Shown in pieces: positions 35,238 through 44,063 of a stretch of DNA of 64,000 bases. How positions within the stretch are numbered: the stretch's first letter is position 1; each line of letters begins with the position of its first letter. Under the pieces are notes generated by a model. It was not told the DNA's origin. It was given only the letters and a program-made list of their open reading frames with translations, and did no database searches. The position numbers were made by a program, and so were the translations under genes. This DNA is from Gemmatimonadaceae bacterium (lineage in GTDB: Bacteria; Gemmatimonadota; Gemmatimonadetes; Gemmatimonadales; Gemmatimonadaceae): positions 372,001 through 436,000 of the forward strand of contig JABAQJ010000007.1 of the NCBI GenBank assembly GCA_019186945.1. Reading direction: 5' to 3'.

Positions 35238-36272
35238 ATGAGCGTGCGAGGCGAGCAACTGGGCGATGACGCGGCCACGCAGCGCGTGGCCATCGTCGGA
35301 GCGGGAGACAGCCTTGGCATGCTGGTGATCGACCGCCTCATTGCCAAGGGGCCTCCGAGCCAGACCATCCTCGCCATCGATGCCGGGGAGTTCCCCAGTG
35401 AATCGAGGCGGGATGGCGTGATCTACGAGGCGCTCGATGTCCGGTCCGCCGAGCTTTCGGAAAGGCTGCGCTTGCATGGCATCCAGTCCGTGGCGCACCT
35501 GGCAGCCACGCGGAGTCCGGTGCCGCGCATGTCGGCGCACGACCACTACTCGATCGACGTAGATGGAACACATAACGTGATGGAGGCGTCCCTGATGGCG
35601 GACGTATCGCACGTAGTCGTCCTTGGCAGCTCGGCGGCGTACGGTTTTCGCGCGGACACTCCGCAACCGGTGCCGGAGGACATGCCGCTCAGGGGAAACG
35701 ACGCGTTCGTGTTCGCCCGCCACAAGCGTCTGATCGAGGAATCGCTGTCGCGCTTTCGAGCCGCGCATCCGGAACTCGTTCAGCTGGTGTTCCGTGCGGG
35801 GACGATTCTCGGTGAGGACACTGCGGATGCCGACGCTCGCCCTTTCCTCGCTCCAGTCATGATTGGGGTGTCCGGGTACGAGACGAAGTACTCGCTGGTG
35901 CTCGACGCTGACGTTGCCGAGTGCATCGTCCTGGGGATACGGGAGCGCCGACACGGCGTGTTCAATCTGGCGGCCGACGGAGTGGTCACTGCGCGCGACG
36001 TCGCACGGTTGACCGGCGCACGGTACTACGACATGCCGGCTGCGTTGCTCGCCGCGGGTCTGGCGCTTTCGAAAACATGCCGGCTGACCTCGTATGGCGC
36101 CGAGTACCTGTCGTTCCTCATAAACCGCCCCGTGCTGTCCAATGTTGTGCTCAAGCGCGATTTCGGTTTCACGCCGACACTGACCGCCCAAGAAGTGTTG
36201 GACGTATGGTGGCGAGGTCGCGAGCGCCGCCGGGCCAGCGCGAGCGACAGGGAAGCGCGGCCCGGGGCGTAA
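35238..36272 (+). CDS. Atypical NAD-dependent epimerase/dehydratase
   Basis: A 344-residue extended short-chain dehydrogenase-fold protein. The dinucleotide motif is VAIVGAGDSLGMLVID, with the spacing of GxxGxxG. HLAATRSPV and VVVLGSSAAYGF correspond to the NAD-ribose and Ser/Thr blocks. The catalytic YxxxK position reads FVFARHKRLIEE, so Lys is kept but Tyr is Phe. This would block the usual proton transfer and suggests a binding, regulatory or altered-chemistry role. The C-terminal half (HGVFNLAADGVVTARDVARL) matches the substrate-binding part of NAD-dependent epimerases. The ATG at 35238 is chosen; the long upstream frame spans the intergenic repeat. The C-terminus is unusually Arg-rich. 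Confidence 0.82.
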   Translation: MSVRGEQLGDDAATQRVAIVGAGDSLGMLVIDRLIAKGPPSQTILAIDAGEFPSESRRDGVIYEALDVRSAELSERLRLHGIQSVAHLAATRSPVPRMSAHDHYSIDVDGTHNVMEASLMADVSHVVVLGSSAAYGFRADTPQPVPEDMPLRGNDAFVFARHKRLIEESLSRFRAAHPELVQLVFRAGTILGEDTADADARPFLAPVMIGVSGYETKYSLVLDADVAECIVLGIRERRHGVFNLAADGVVTARDVARLTGARYYDMPAALLAAGLALSKTCRLTSYGAEYLSFLINRPVLSNVVLKRDFGFTPTLTAQEVLDVWWRGRERRRASASDREARPGA

Positions 36273-36370
36273 TCACCCGTCCGGTATGCAGCCAGACGCC
36301 ATCACCCGTCAGCCGCGGTAAAGCTCAACTAGATTCAAGCGCGTCTTCACACCGGAAACGGAGCCACCTC

Positions 36371-38377
36371 ATGACCGCTCGCCGACTTCTCCCCATCGCG
36401 CTCCTGTTGTCGGTTCAGTCGGCGCTGCCGATGCACGCACAGACGGGACGGCCGCTGCGCCTTGAGGATCTGTACCGGGTACGGACCGTGCGAGATGCCC
36501 GGCTTTCTCCGGATGGCGAGTGGGTCGCGTACGTCGTCTCCCAGCTGGACTCGGTTCGCGACCGTGGCAACAGCGACATCTACATGACGAGCTGGGACGG
36601 GTCGCGCACCATCCAGCTGACGCACTCTCCGGATGGCGAGAGCAGTCCACGCTGGAGTCCCGATGGCAAGTACCTCTCCTTTGTGGCTTCGCGTGGGGAG
36701 TCGCGGGGCGGCGGCCAGATCTGGCTGCTCGATCGACGCGGTGGCGAGGCGTTCAAGCTGACGGAACACAAGGGTGGCGTCGGTTCGTACGCGTGGTCGC
36801 CTGACTCGAAGCGCATCGTGTTCGTGTCGCAGGATCCGGAGCCGGAGCCACCGAAAGACACCTCGGCCGCCAGGACGCCGAAACCGATCGTCATCGACCG
36901 CTACGCGTTCAAACGTGACGTGGAAGGGTTCCTTGACGAGCGTCGCAGCCATGTCTGGGTGTTCGACGTTGCCACCAGGAAGGAGGAGCAGATCACGACT
37001 GGTCCGTTCGACGACTCGAATCCATCGTGGTCGCCGGACGGGACGCGCATCGCCTTCGTGAGCGAGCGCGGAGCCGATCCGGATCGACACAACAATTCGG
37101 ACATTTTCGTGGTGGCGGCTCGGGCAGGGGCGCCGATCACTCAGCTCACGACGTGGAGCGGTCCGGATCAGGGGCGCCCCGCGTGGTCTCCCGATGGCAA
37201 GTGGATTGCCTATCTCCAGGGAAGCGAGCCGGAGCTGTACGCGTACTCGCAAGGCATGCTGGCGATCGTACCGGCTGATGGTGGCGCCCCTAGCGTGCTC
37301 ACCGCGGCACTGGATCGTCCAGTGAACTCGCCGGAGTGGGCAGCCGACGGACAGTCGATCCACGTTCTGGTGACCGACGATCGCGTGCAGTACGTGGGTC
37401 GAGTGCGCGTTGCCGACGGCAGCATGCAACGGCTGACAGATGGACGACGTGTCGTGTCGGAGCTGACGCTTCGGCCGGATGGTCGGATGGCGGTGGTGGA
37501 GGGGACTGCAACGCGGCCGAATGAGGTTGCAGCGCTGGAGGGCGGCCAGCTCCGCCAGCTGTCGCACGAGAACGATGCCTGGATTGCCGACGTGCGGTTC
37601 GCGACCACGGAGGACTTCACCGCCAAAGGGAAGGATGGCACCACAGTGAACGGTCTGCTCGTGAAGCCGGCTGGGTACCAGGGGGGAACGCGGATCCCGA
37701 CGCTGCTGCGCATTCACGGTGGCCCGAATGGGCAGGACCAGCATTCGTTCTCGTTCGAACGCGAGCTGTTCGCAGCGAACGGGTACGCGGTGATCAATGC
37801 CAATTATCGGGGCTCGTCGGGGCGCGGACAGGATTTCCAGAAGGCCATCTTCGCCGATTGGGGGAACAAGGAAGTGCAGGATCTGCTCACGGCGGTCGAT
37901 CACGTGGTGGCACTCGGCGTCGCGGATCCTGACCGGTTAGGAATCGGCGGATGGAGCTACGGCGGAATCCTTACCGACTACACGATCGCAACCACGACAA
38001 GGTTCAAGGCCGCGACCAGCGGCGCGGGAAGCGCACTGCAGACCACGATGTACGGGACAGATCAATACATCTACCAGTACGAGCACGAACTCGGCGCGCC
38101 ATGGAAGAATGCGAAAGTGTGGGAGAAGGTCTCCTACCCGTTCTGGCATGCGGATCGGATCAAGACGCCGACTCTGTTCATGGGTGGGGAGAAGGACTTC
38201 AACGTTCCGATCCAGGGGAGCGAGCAGATGTACATGGCTCTCAAGAGCCAGGGGATCGATACGCAATTGATCGTGTATCCCGGCCAGTTTCACGGCATCA
38301 CGACACCGAGCTTTCAGAGGGACCGGTTGCAGCGTTATGTGGCGTGGTACGACAAGTACCTCAAGCCGCGGATGTAG
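36371..38377 (+). CDS. S9 family serine peptidase (prolyl oligopeptidase type)
   Basis: A 668-residue secreted peptidase of family S9. Signal peptide about residues 1-24 (LLPIALLLSVQSALPMHAQ). A seven-bladed PD40-type propeller (about 40-390) shows repeated DARLSPDGEWVAYV, PRWSPDGKYLSFV, YAWSPDSKRIVFV, PSWSPDGTRIAFV and PAWSPDGKWIAYL. The alpha/beta hydrolase domain (about 420-668) has the oxyanion HGGPNGQ, nucleophile GGWSYGGI, Asp in FMGGEKDFNVP and His in PGQFHGI, so the triad is complete. Likely substrates are short peptides in the periplasm. The ATG at 36371 starts the signal peptide. It begins about 100 bases after the epimerase and is followed after 17 bases by a thioesterase. Confidence 0.93.
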   Translation: MTARRLLPIALLLSVQSALPMHAQTGRPLRLEDLYRVRTVRDARLSPDGEWVAYVVSQLDSVRDRGNSDIYMTSWDGSRTIQLTHSPDGESSPRWSPDGKYLSFVASRGESRGGGQIWLLDRRGGEAFKLTEHKGGVGSYAWSPDSKRIVFVSQDPEPEPPKDTSAARTPKPIVIDRYAFKRDVEGFLDERRSHVWVFDVATRKEEQITTGPFDDSNPSWSPDGTRIAFVSERGADPDRHNNSDIFVVAARAGAPITQLTTWSGPDQGRPAWSPDGKWIAYLQGSEPELYAYSQGMLAIVPADGGAPSVLTAALDRPVNSPEWAADGQSIHVLVTDDRVQYVGRVRVADGSMQRLTDGRRVVSELTLRPDGRMAVVEGTATRPNEVAALEGGQLRQLSHENDAWIADVRFATTEDFTAKGKDGTTVNGLLVKPAGYQGGTRIPTLLRIHGGPNGQDQHSFSFERELFAANGYAVINANYRGSSGRGQDFQKAIFADWGNKEVQDLLTAVDHVVALGVADPDRLGIGGWSYGGILTDYTIATTTRFKAATSGAGSALQTTMYGTDQYIYQYEHELGAPWKNAKVWEKVSYPFWHADRIKTPTLFMGGEKDFNVPIQGSEQMYMALKSQGIDTQLIVYPGQFHGITTPSFQRDRLQRYVAWYDKYLKPRM

Positions 38378-38394
38378 CTGGCGGCGATCTTCCG

Positions 38395-39297
38395 ATGCCA
38401 GGCACACTCAACCAGTTGCTGGCGCTGCTCGACCTGGAGCCGCTCGAAGTCAACATCTATCGGGGACGCAACCGCGACCTCGGTTCCGGACGCGTCTTCG
38501 GCGGACAGGTGTTCGCGCAGGCCCTGGTGGCAGCGCGTCGGACCGTGGATGCGCCCCGGGAGGCGCACTCGGTGCATGGGTACTTCATCCTGCCGGGAGA
38601 CTTGGCGGCACCGATCGTCTACTTCGTTGACCGGCTACGTGACGGGAACAGCTTCACGACGCGTCGCGTGACAGCGATTCAGCACGGCCAGGCGATCTTC
38701 AACCTGTCGGCCTCGTTTCACCGGGCGGAAGCCGGGCTGGAGCACCAGTCGGAGATGCCGGACGTACCGCCGCCCGAGAACCTGCCGTCCGAGCTTGATC
38801 TGATTCGGAGCGCGGCGGACCGCATTCCCGAGCCGCTCCGGGCAGTGCTGACGCAGGACCGGCCACTCGATCTGCGACCGGTCGATGCCGGAGATCCGTT
38901 GCATCCGGGCAAGGGACCGCCGGTACGGCACGTGTGGTTCCGGACCACGGCCCCACTCCCCGACGACGTGTTGACGCACCAGGCGGTGCTAGCCTATGCG
39001 TCGGATTACCGGTTGCTGCCGACCGCGTTGCAGCCGCATGGGATATCGTTCCGAACACGTGAGTTGCAACTGGCGAGCCTGGACCATTCCGTCTGGCTGC
39101 ACCGGTCGTTCCGAGCCGACGAGTGGCTGCTGTACACCATGGACAGCCCGCTCGCCGCCGGGGCGCGTGCCTTCACCCGCGGCGCCATCTACACGCGAAA
39201 CGGTACGCTGGTGGCCTCGGTCGCCCAGGAAGGGTTGGTGCGCATGCGAGACGCGGCGGTACAGTCGAACGCACCATCGCCATCGCTACCCAGGTGA
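38395..39297 (+). CDS. tesB: Acyl-CoA thioesterase II
   Basis: A 300-residue double-hotdog acyl-CoA thioesterase of the TesB family, which hydrolyses medium- and long-chain acyl-CoA. Family blocks are YRGRNRDLGSGRVFGGQVFAQAL near the N-terminus, EAHSVHGYFILPGD, DGNSFTTRRVTAIQHG, and in the second domain VLAYASDYRLLPTAL with the catalytic Asp, LDHSVWLHRSFRADEWLLY, and GAIYTRNGTLVASVAQEGLVR with the catalytic Gln. The ATG at 38395 is followed by PGTLNQLLALLDLE as in homologues. It may be transcribed with the peptidase upstream. No partner beta-oxidation gene is adjacent. Confidence 0.92.
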   Translation: MPGTLNQLLALLDLEPLEVNIYRGRNRDLGSGRVFGGQVFAQALVAARRTVDAPREAHSVHGYFILPGDLAAPIVYFVDRLRDGNSFTTRRVTAIQHGQAIFNLSASFHRAEAGLEHQSEMPDVPPPENLPSELDLIRSAADRIPEPLRAVLTQDRPLDLRPVDAGDPLHPGKGPPVRHVWFRTTAPLPDDVLTHQAVLAYASDYRLLPTALQPHGISFRTRELQLASLDHSVWLHRSFRADEWLLYTMDSPLAAGARAFTRGAIYTRNGTLVASVAQEGLVRMRDAAVQSNAPSPSLPR

Positions 39298-39343
39298 AGC
39301 GATCCGGGCGTGCGGATCGACCAACCGGACAGAACGATCTCGT

Positions 39344-39871
39344 TCATCCCGGGCGTGACGCGTCGTAGATCGTTAGCGAGGTGTCTTCCAGGACATGACA
39401 TTCGCGCCCGGCGGGAATTCGGTGCGACGTCGCGTGCTCCACGACGAGTACGCGGGCCCAGCGTATGCGCTGCCATGACTCGATGAGCCGGTCGAGCATG
39501 CGCGAAGAATACGGCGGGTCAGCGAATGCGACGCTGTAGCGATCCGGAGCCAGCGCGTCCGCGAACGGGAGCGCATCGCGGACGAACACGCGGGTTCGCC
39601 GGATCAGCCGTAGAGCGGCGATATTCGCGCGCAAGGAGTGGAGTCCGCCACGGCTGATTTCGACGAAGTCCGCCGACTGTGCACCACGGGAAATCGCCTC
39701 GAGGCCGATCGCGCCGGTCCCGGCAAACAGGTCGAGCACACTTGCGCCTCTGAGTGTGTCTCCAAGGATGTCGCCGATTGCAGCGCGGACTAGTTCGCCT
39801 GTCGGGCGGATGCGGGAATCGAGCGGCGACATGAGGTCGCGTCCGGCAAACTCCCCGCCGACTATTCTCAC
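39344..39871 (-). CDS. rsmD: 16S rRNA (guanine(966)-N2)-methyltransferase RsmD
   Basis: A 175-residue SAM-dependent methyltransferase that modifies guanine 966 of 16S rRNA. It starts MRIVGGEFAGRDLMSP, then PTGELVRAAIGDIL, with the SAM-binding LDLFAGTGAIGLEAISRGA and the catalytic FADPPYSS (DPPY) motif. The length matches the family (about 180-200), at the short end. It converges with tesB, with about 45 bases between stops. coaD, its usual partner in many bacteria, is not next to it here. Confidence 0.92.
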   Translation of the reverse strand: MRIVGGEFAGRDLMSPLDSRIRPTGELVRAAIGDILGDTLRGASVLDLFAGTGAIGLEAISRGAQSADFVEISRGGLHSLRANIAALRLIRRTRVFVRDALPFADALAPDRYSVAFADPPYSSRMLDRLIESWQRIRWARVLVVEHATSHRIPAGRECHVLEDTSLTIYDASRPG

Positions 39872-40020
39872 GATTCTGTCGCGACGTACCGCGTCGCGTC
39901 AGGCGGAGCCACTACGCTCGCCGGCTGGTCCCAGACCGTCGCTCGCGCGACGTTCATCCACACAGCAACTCACCCAAGGCTCGGGTGCCCATGTGAGGAG
40001 AATCCGATTCCACACATGGC

Positions 40021-41286
40021 TCAGGAGGAGAGCGGTTCAGCATGCCGTTCCGGGAACGCCATGATCAGCGCGGCCCCGGTCACGAAGAACGCCGAGGTCA
40101 GCGCCAAGGCGGATCCGATCCCGACTCGCGGCAGCGTCGCCAGGTAGCCGATGGTAAACGGCGCCAGCGCTCCCATCCCCCTGCCCAGGTTGTACGTAAG
40201 GCCTTGTCCGGTGGCGCGCAGATGTGTCGGGAACAGCTCGGCCAGGAACGAGCCGAACAGGCTGAAGTAGCCGTAGCCGACAAACCCAAGCACGGGGCCT
40301 AACGCGAGAAGCACCGCCGGACTCCTCGCCATCTGCCCGTAGATGGGGACGAGAATGGCGGCAACCAGTACATAGGTAACGAACGTCCGTCGGCGTCCGA
40401 ATCGGTCGGCGATGAAGCCAAACGACAGGTAACCGACATAAGCCCCGATCTGTGTGGGGATGATCCAGGCAGCGGAGCGGACGATCGACATGCCGGCCCC
40501 GCCAAGATCGACCGGACTGGCCAGAAAGCTCGGCAGCCAGAAGAAGAGACCCCAGTTGGCGAACTGCACGGCCGCGGACAGCAGGGTGGCGAGGATCGTC
40601 CGTGTGCGAAGTTCGGCGCCGAACAACTCGGCGAACGGGTTTGCGCCGGTATGGGTGCGGGTGCGTCGCGTCCACGCCGAAGGCTCGGGCACGCTGCGCC
40701 GGATCCAGAATGTCAGCAGAGCGGGGAGGACGCCCAGGGCAAACAGCCAACGCCACGCCGAGTCACCTAACGAGAAAACGTCCAGGACGAGGGCAGCCAA
40801 CACCGCGGCGAGGATGTAACCGAGCGCCCAGCCCGACTGCATGATGCCGATGGCTTTCGTGCGATGCTCCGCGGGCCAGGTCTCGCTGACGAGGACGGCG
40901 CCCGATGCCCACTCCCCGCCCATGCCAAGCCCGAGCAGGATGCGCCAGAACATCAGCTGCAACACGCTTTGCGACGTTGCCGCTCCCAGGGAGCAGAGGG
41001 AAAAAATCAGGATAGTCGCGCGCAGCGCGCGAGCACGGCCGATGCGGTCGGCGACCACACCGAACAGGATTCCGCCGCCTGCCGACGTCAGCAGCGTCAG
41101 TGTGCCGAGGAGGCCAGCGGTTGCATCGTCGAAACCGAAGGCGGCTTTGAGCTGGCCGATCGCCATGACGTACAGCAGGAAATCCATTGCGTCCAGCATC
41201 CAGCCGAGCTTTGCCGCGGCCAGTGCGCGCCACTGCTCGCCGGTGATAGTCCGGTACCACGGCGTCAGGGCGACAGGTGCGGTCAT
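40021..41286 (-). CDS. MFS metabolite transporter
   Basis: A 421-residue, 12-helix inner-membrane transporter of the major facilitator superfamily. The loop between helices 2 and 3 reads GVVADRIGRARALR, and its second-half equivalent is GFIADRFGRRRTFV. LGLGMGGEWASGAVLVSETWP is characteristic of the sugar/aromatic-acid:proton symporter groups. MLDAMDFLLYVMAIG in helix 1 carries the Asp typical of the aromatic acid:H+ group. The ATG at 41286 has AGGAGA immediately upstream. The exact substrate is undetermined. Two Leu-Gly pairs use TTAGGC/TTAGGT codons. Confidence 0.88.
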   Translation of the reverse strand: MTAPVALTPWYRTITGEQWRALAAAKLGWMLDAMDFLLYVMAIGQLKAAFGFDDATAGLLGTLTLLTSAGGGILFGVVADRIGRARALRATILIFSLCSLGAATSQSVLQLMFWRILLGLGMGGEWASGAVLVSETWPAEHRTKAIGIMQSGWALGYILAAVLAALVLDVFSLGDSAWRWLFALGVLPALLTFWIRRSVPEPSAWTRRTRTHTGANPFAELFGAELRTRTILATLLSAAVQFANWGLFFWLPSFLASPVDLGGAGMSIVRSAAWIIPTQIGAYVGYLSFGFIADRFGRRRTFVTYVLVAAILVPIYGQMARSPAVLLALGPVLGFVGYGYFSLFGSFLAELFPTHLRATGQGLTYNLGRGMGALAPFTIGYLATLPRVGIGSALALTSAFFVTGAALIMAFPERHAEPLSS

Positions 41287-41414
41287 GCGGTCTCCTGCGG
41301 GAATCGGTGGGTAGGCATCTGTCGGGGCTGGAACGCGGTCACCTTGCACCGTGGCGCGGGAAAACGCGAGGGTCCGTGAAGCGCGATCGATGGCGTCTCA
41401 CACCGGGCGACACG

Positions 41415-41564
41415 ATGCGCGAATGGCCAGCCGATCCGCCGGTACACCGGTGCCGGAACTGCCTGGGTCGCGAACGTCCGGCACGACGTAAGGCCAAATC
41501 CCTGAACTGCCCGGACGGGACGCCACCGTCCTGTGTTCCTCCGTCGGCCTGGGGGCAGGAGTGA
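41415..41564 (+). CDS. Possible small Cys-rich protein
   Basis: A 49-residue reading frame starting at ATG 41415 contains HRCRNCLGRERP, then SLNCPDG and PSCVPPSAW, that is CxxC plus two more Cys, the layout of a small zinc ribbon. It would end one base before the convergent DUF2723 stop. Third-position GC is only modest and no clear ribosome-binding site is visible, so it may be a chance frame. Confidence 0.22.
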   Translation: MREWPADPPVHRCRNCLGRERPARRKAKSLNCPDGTPPSCVPPSAWGQE

Positions 41565-44021
41565 TCAGGGTCGATCCAGACGCATCACGGTCGATAGCTG
41601 GCGCACTGTATCGTAGATGCGGGCGGCCGACAGGCTGTCTCCCCCGTGGTCCAGGGAGCGCGCGAGGTACGAACCGGCGACGAAGTAGGCGAACGGTGTG
41701 CTCAGCGAGGGACGGTCGATCCAGTGCCCGTTGGCGACCAGTGCCGCGGGACCCAGGTAGACGTCGTTCCAGAGGAGCGATGAGGTGGAAACATCGAACC
41801 AGCCGTCGTCTTCGATCCGTACCACTTCCGTTGACGCGGACTCCGGCGACGATACCAGTGCCTGGGCAAGACCGCGAGTTATGACATACTCACCCAGTCC
41901 AATGCGTTGCGCGAAGCGGCCAGTAGTGCGACTGATGTATATCGGCCGCGACGGCCAGGCATCGGTAATCATTCGCAGCACGAGGATGTCAGCGCGTTCG
42001 AGTATCCCGCCGCCTGCGCCGTCGGGCTCGAGGTTGCGCGGATCTATCGTCGTCTCGATTCCTCCGGCGCGAAAGACGACAGGTGTATTGAGCGACACGA
42101 ACTGCGGGAGCGAGTCGACCTCCGCCAGGGTCATTCTTAACGGCGGTGTCGCAGGCTTTGGCCACGTTCGACCGCGGTAGAGAGCCGGCCCCCGCGACTC
42201 GTCATACGTGTAGATGGGTCTTCGGACCAGGCTGCGTGCGAACCAGTCCGTGTTCATGAGGGACAGCACGGCCACAGTGACGTCTCGTCGGATGCCCTCG
42301 ACCTCCTGTGCGTACCAGAGAGGGAACGTGTCGTTGTCTCCTCCCGTCACGAGGACGCCGTAGGGTTCCACGGAGTTGAGCAGGTCATGGGCGAACGCCA
42401 GCGTCGTGCGGTCGCCGTGTCGCGATGCGCTCCTCCAGTTTCCGGCGAAGGGGACGACCGGGATCGCTGCAAGCAGCGGCAGCGTTACAAGCGCCGCGCG
42501 GGTCGGGGAGACAGGTAGCAGCGCCATCAGACCACGCCAGATTACGCCAAGTCCCAGAGCGATCCAGACACTCAGCGCGGAGAAGCTCCAGAGAAAGAAG
42601 TAGTCGCGGTCTCGCACCTCGCGAGGAACGTCGAGTCGCGGCGCCTGCGATGCGCCATACCTGAAATTGAGGTAGAAGACCAGTCCGACGGTGAGGATGC
42701 CAACGAAGGAACCGAAATACCAGAACGTCCGGCGATCCCGCTGGAAGTGGACCCAGCCGCCAAGGCCGATGATGGCGAGGAATCCCATTGCTACCGTCAA
42801 TTGCAGCCCGGGACTCTCGTCACCTGCATCGCGGAGCCACTGCCACTTGAAGTAGAGCCACCACATCCCGAGCTGTGCTGTCCACGGTGCCTGGCGGTCC
42901 GTCAGTTCGGGCTTGCCGTACTGCGATCGGTTGAGATTGTAGAGAAAGGCATCGAGCGTTCCGCGCGAAAACGTGCACTCCAGGGCCAGGCCGTTGCGAC
43001 AGGCGGTGGGCTCGCCCTCGTTGATGGGCGGGTTGAATGCCGACCGGATCGGCTGGGTGGCGAACGGTGTCATCCCGAGGAGCATCAGACCTGCGCCCGC
43101 CAGCAGCAACCGCCAGCGCAGCAGCGTGCGCGGGCGGCGGGCGAGTATGGCCACGAACATGGCCGGTACGGGGATCATGCCCGCGATGTGATTGGCGTAG
43201 CCAAGGCCGCACAGGTACGCCGCGAGCAGCAGTCGCCGGTCGGACTCGTCTCCATCGGGATGAGCTGACCATCGCACCATGAGCCAGGAGACAATCGCCA
43301 GGCCGACGAGCGAGACGGTGTAGACCTTCTCGTTCACGACCGACTGGTTCCAGACCGTGAACGCAGTGGCTCCCGCCAGCGTCCCGAGCGTGGCGAGCGC
43401 CATACGTTGCCACCGTCGCTCGATCCATGTGGATGAGACCCGTTCGATCGTGACGAACCACAGGCTGGCCGAGGCGGCGCTGCAGATTGCCGCGAGCAGA
43501 TTGATCCTCACAGCCACATCCCGGGCAATGGGGAGGACAGAGAATACGCGCCCGATCAGGACGAACAGGGGATTGCCCGGAGGATGGGGGAGTCCGAGAG
43601 TATAGGCTGCCGTCATGTACTCGCTGGTGTCCCACATGGCGGTGGATGGTGCCAGCGTCGCCAGATACAACAGCAGGACGGTGATCCCGAGGCCGAATGC
43701 GATGCGCCACGGTGGTTCGGCGTTTCGATCGGCGTCGGCCTCAGTCGTACGATCGCTGGCGCGGCGCCAGTGCCGGATCGTCACCGGGATGGCGAGACAG
43801 TAGGCGAACACGAGGAGGAAGGGAGCGAGCGTGATTCCTCCGCGCACGAGGTCCGCATAGCCGACGACGAGTGATGCGAACGCGAGGGTCAGCGCCCACG
43901 CACCGCCAGGCGAACGCGCTCGGTCGGATTTGGCGGATGGCTGATTCCATGGCTCCGGTGACAGGAAACCTTCTCGCGTCGCAGCAGCGATTCGGGCAGT
44001 CGTAAGATAAGATTTTGTCAC
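41565..44021 (-). CDS. DUF2723 membrane protein (O-mannosyltransferase-like)
   Basis: An 818-residue membrane protein of the DUF2723 family, distantly related to lipid-linked-sugar glycosyltransferases of the GT-C fold. About 12 TM helices occupy residues 40-520. The diagnostic block AMWDTSEYMTAAYTLGLPHPPGNPLF carries the Asp and Glu typical of GT-C first loops. The C-terminal half is soluble, with VLVTGGDNDTFPLWYAQEVEGIRRDV, a strongly conserved motif of the family. The start is the GTG at 44021, because no other start occurs in the first 100 codons. The first codons overlap a near-copy of the BlaI-type operator (44006-44019). It is 42 bases after the M56 gene and probably shares its transcript. 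Confidence 0.85.
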   Translation of the reverse strand: MTKSYLTTARIAAATREGFLSPEPWNQPSAKSDRARSPGGAWALTLAFASLVVGYADLVRGGITLAPFLLVFAYCLAIPVTIRHWRRASDRTTEADADRNAEPPWRIAFGLGITVLLLYLATLAPSTAMWDTSEYMTAAYTLGLPHPPGNPLFVLIGRVFSVLPIARDVAVRINLLAAICSAASASLWFVTIERVSSTWIERRWQRMALATLGTLAGATAFTVWNQSVVNEKVYTVSLVGLAIVSWLMVRWSAHPDGDESDRRLLLAAYLCGLGYANHIAGMIPVPAMFVAILARRPRTLLRWRLLLAGAGLMLLGMTPFATQPIRSAFNPPINEGEPTACRNGLALECTFSRGTLDAFLYNLNRSQYGKPELTDRQAPWTAQLGMWWLYFKWQWLRDAGDESPGLQLTVAMGFLAIIGLGGWVHFQRDRRTFWYFGSFVGILTVGLVFYLNFRYGASQAPRLDVPREVRDRDYFFLWSFSALSVWIALGLGVIWRGLMALLPVSPTRAALVTLPLLAAIPVVPFAGNWRSASRHGDRTTLAFAHDLLNSVEPYGVLVTGGDNDTFPLWYAQEVEGIRRDVTVAVLSLMNTDWFARSLVRRPIYTYDESRGPALYRGRTWPKPATPPLRMTLAEVDSLPQFVSLNTPVVFRAGGIETTIDPRNLEPDGAGGGILERADILVLRMITDAWPSRPIYISRTTGRFAQRIGLGEYVITRGLAQALVSSPESASTEVVRIEDDGWFDVSTSSLLWNDVYLGPAALVANGHWIDRPSLSTPFAYFVAGSYLARSLDHGGDSLSAARIYDTVRQLSTVMRLDRP
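44006..44019. promoter_or_regulatory. Second operator-like palindrome before DUF2723
   Basis: GATAAGATTTTGTC at the DUF2723 start matches 12 of 14 bases of the perfect palindrome GACAAGATCTTGTC in the BlaI promoter (45751-45764). No -35 element accompanies it, so it may let the repressor tune DUF2723 on its own or be a decayed copy. Its overlap with the start codon is unusual. Confidence 0.5.
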
Positions 44022-44063
44022 ATTCGGGTGCGGCTTCTGGCCGCTGTTGCGCGGGTTGACCGA

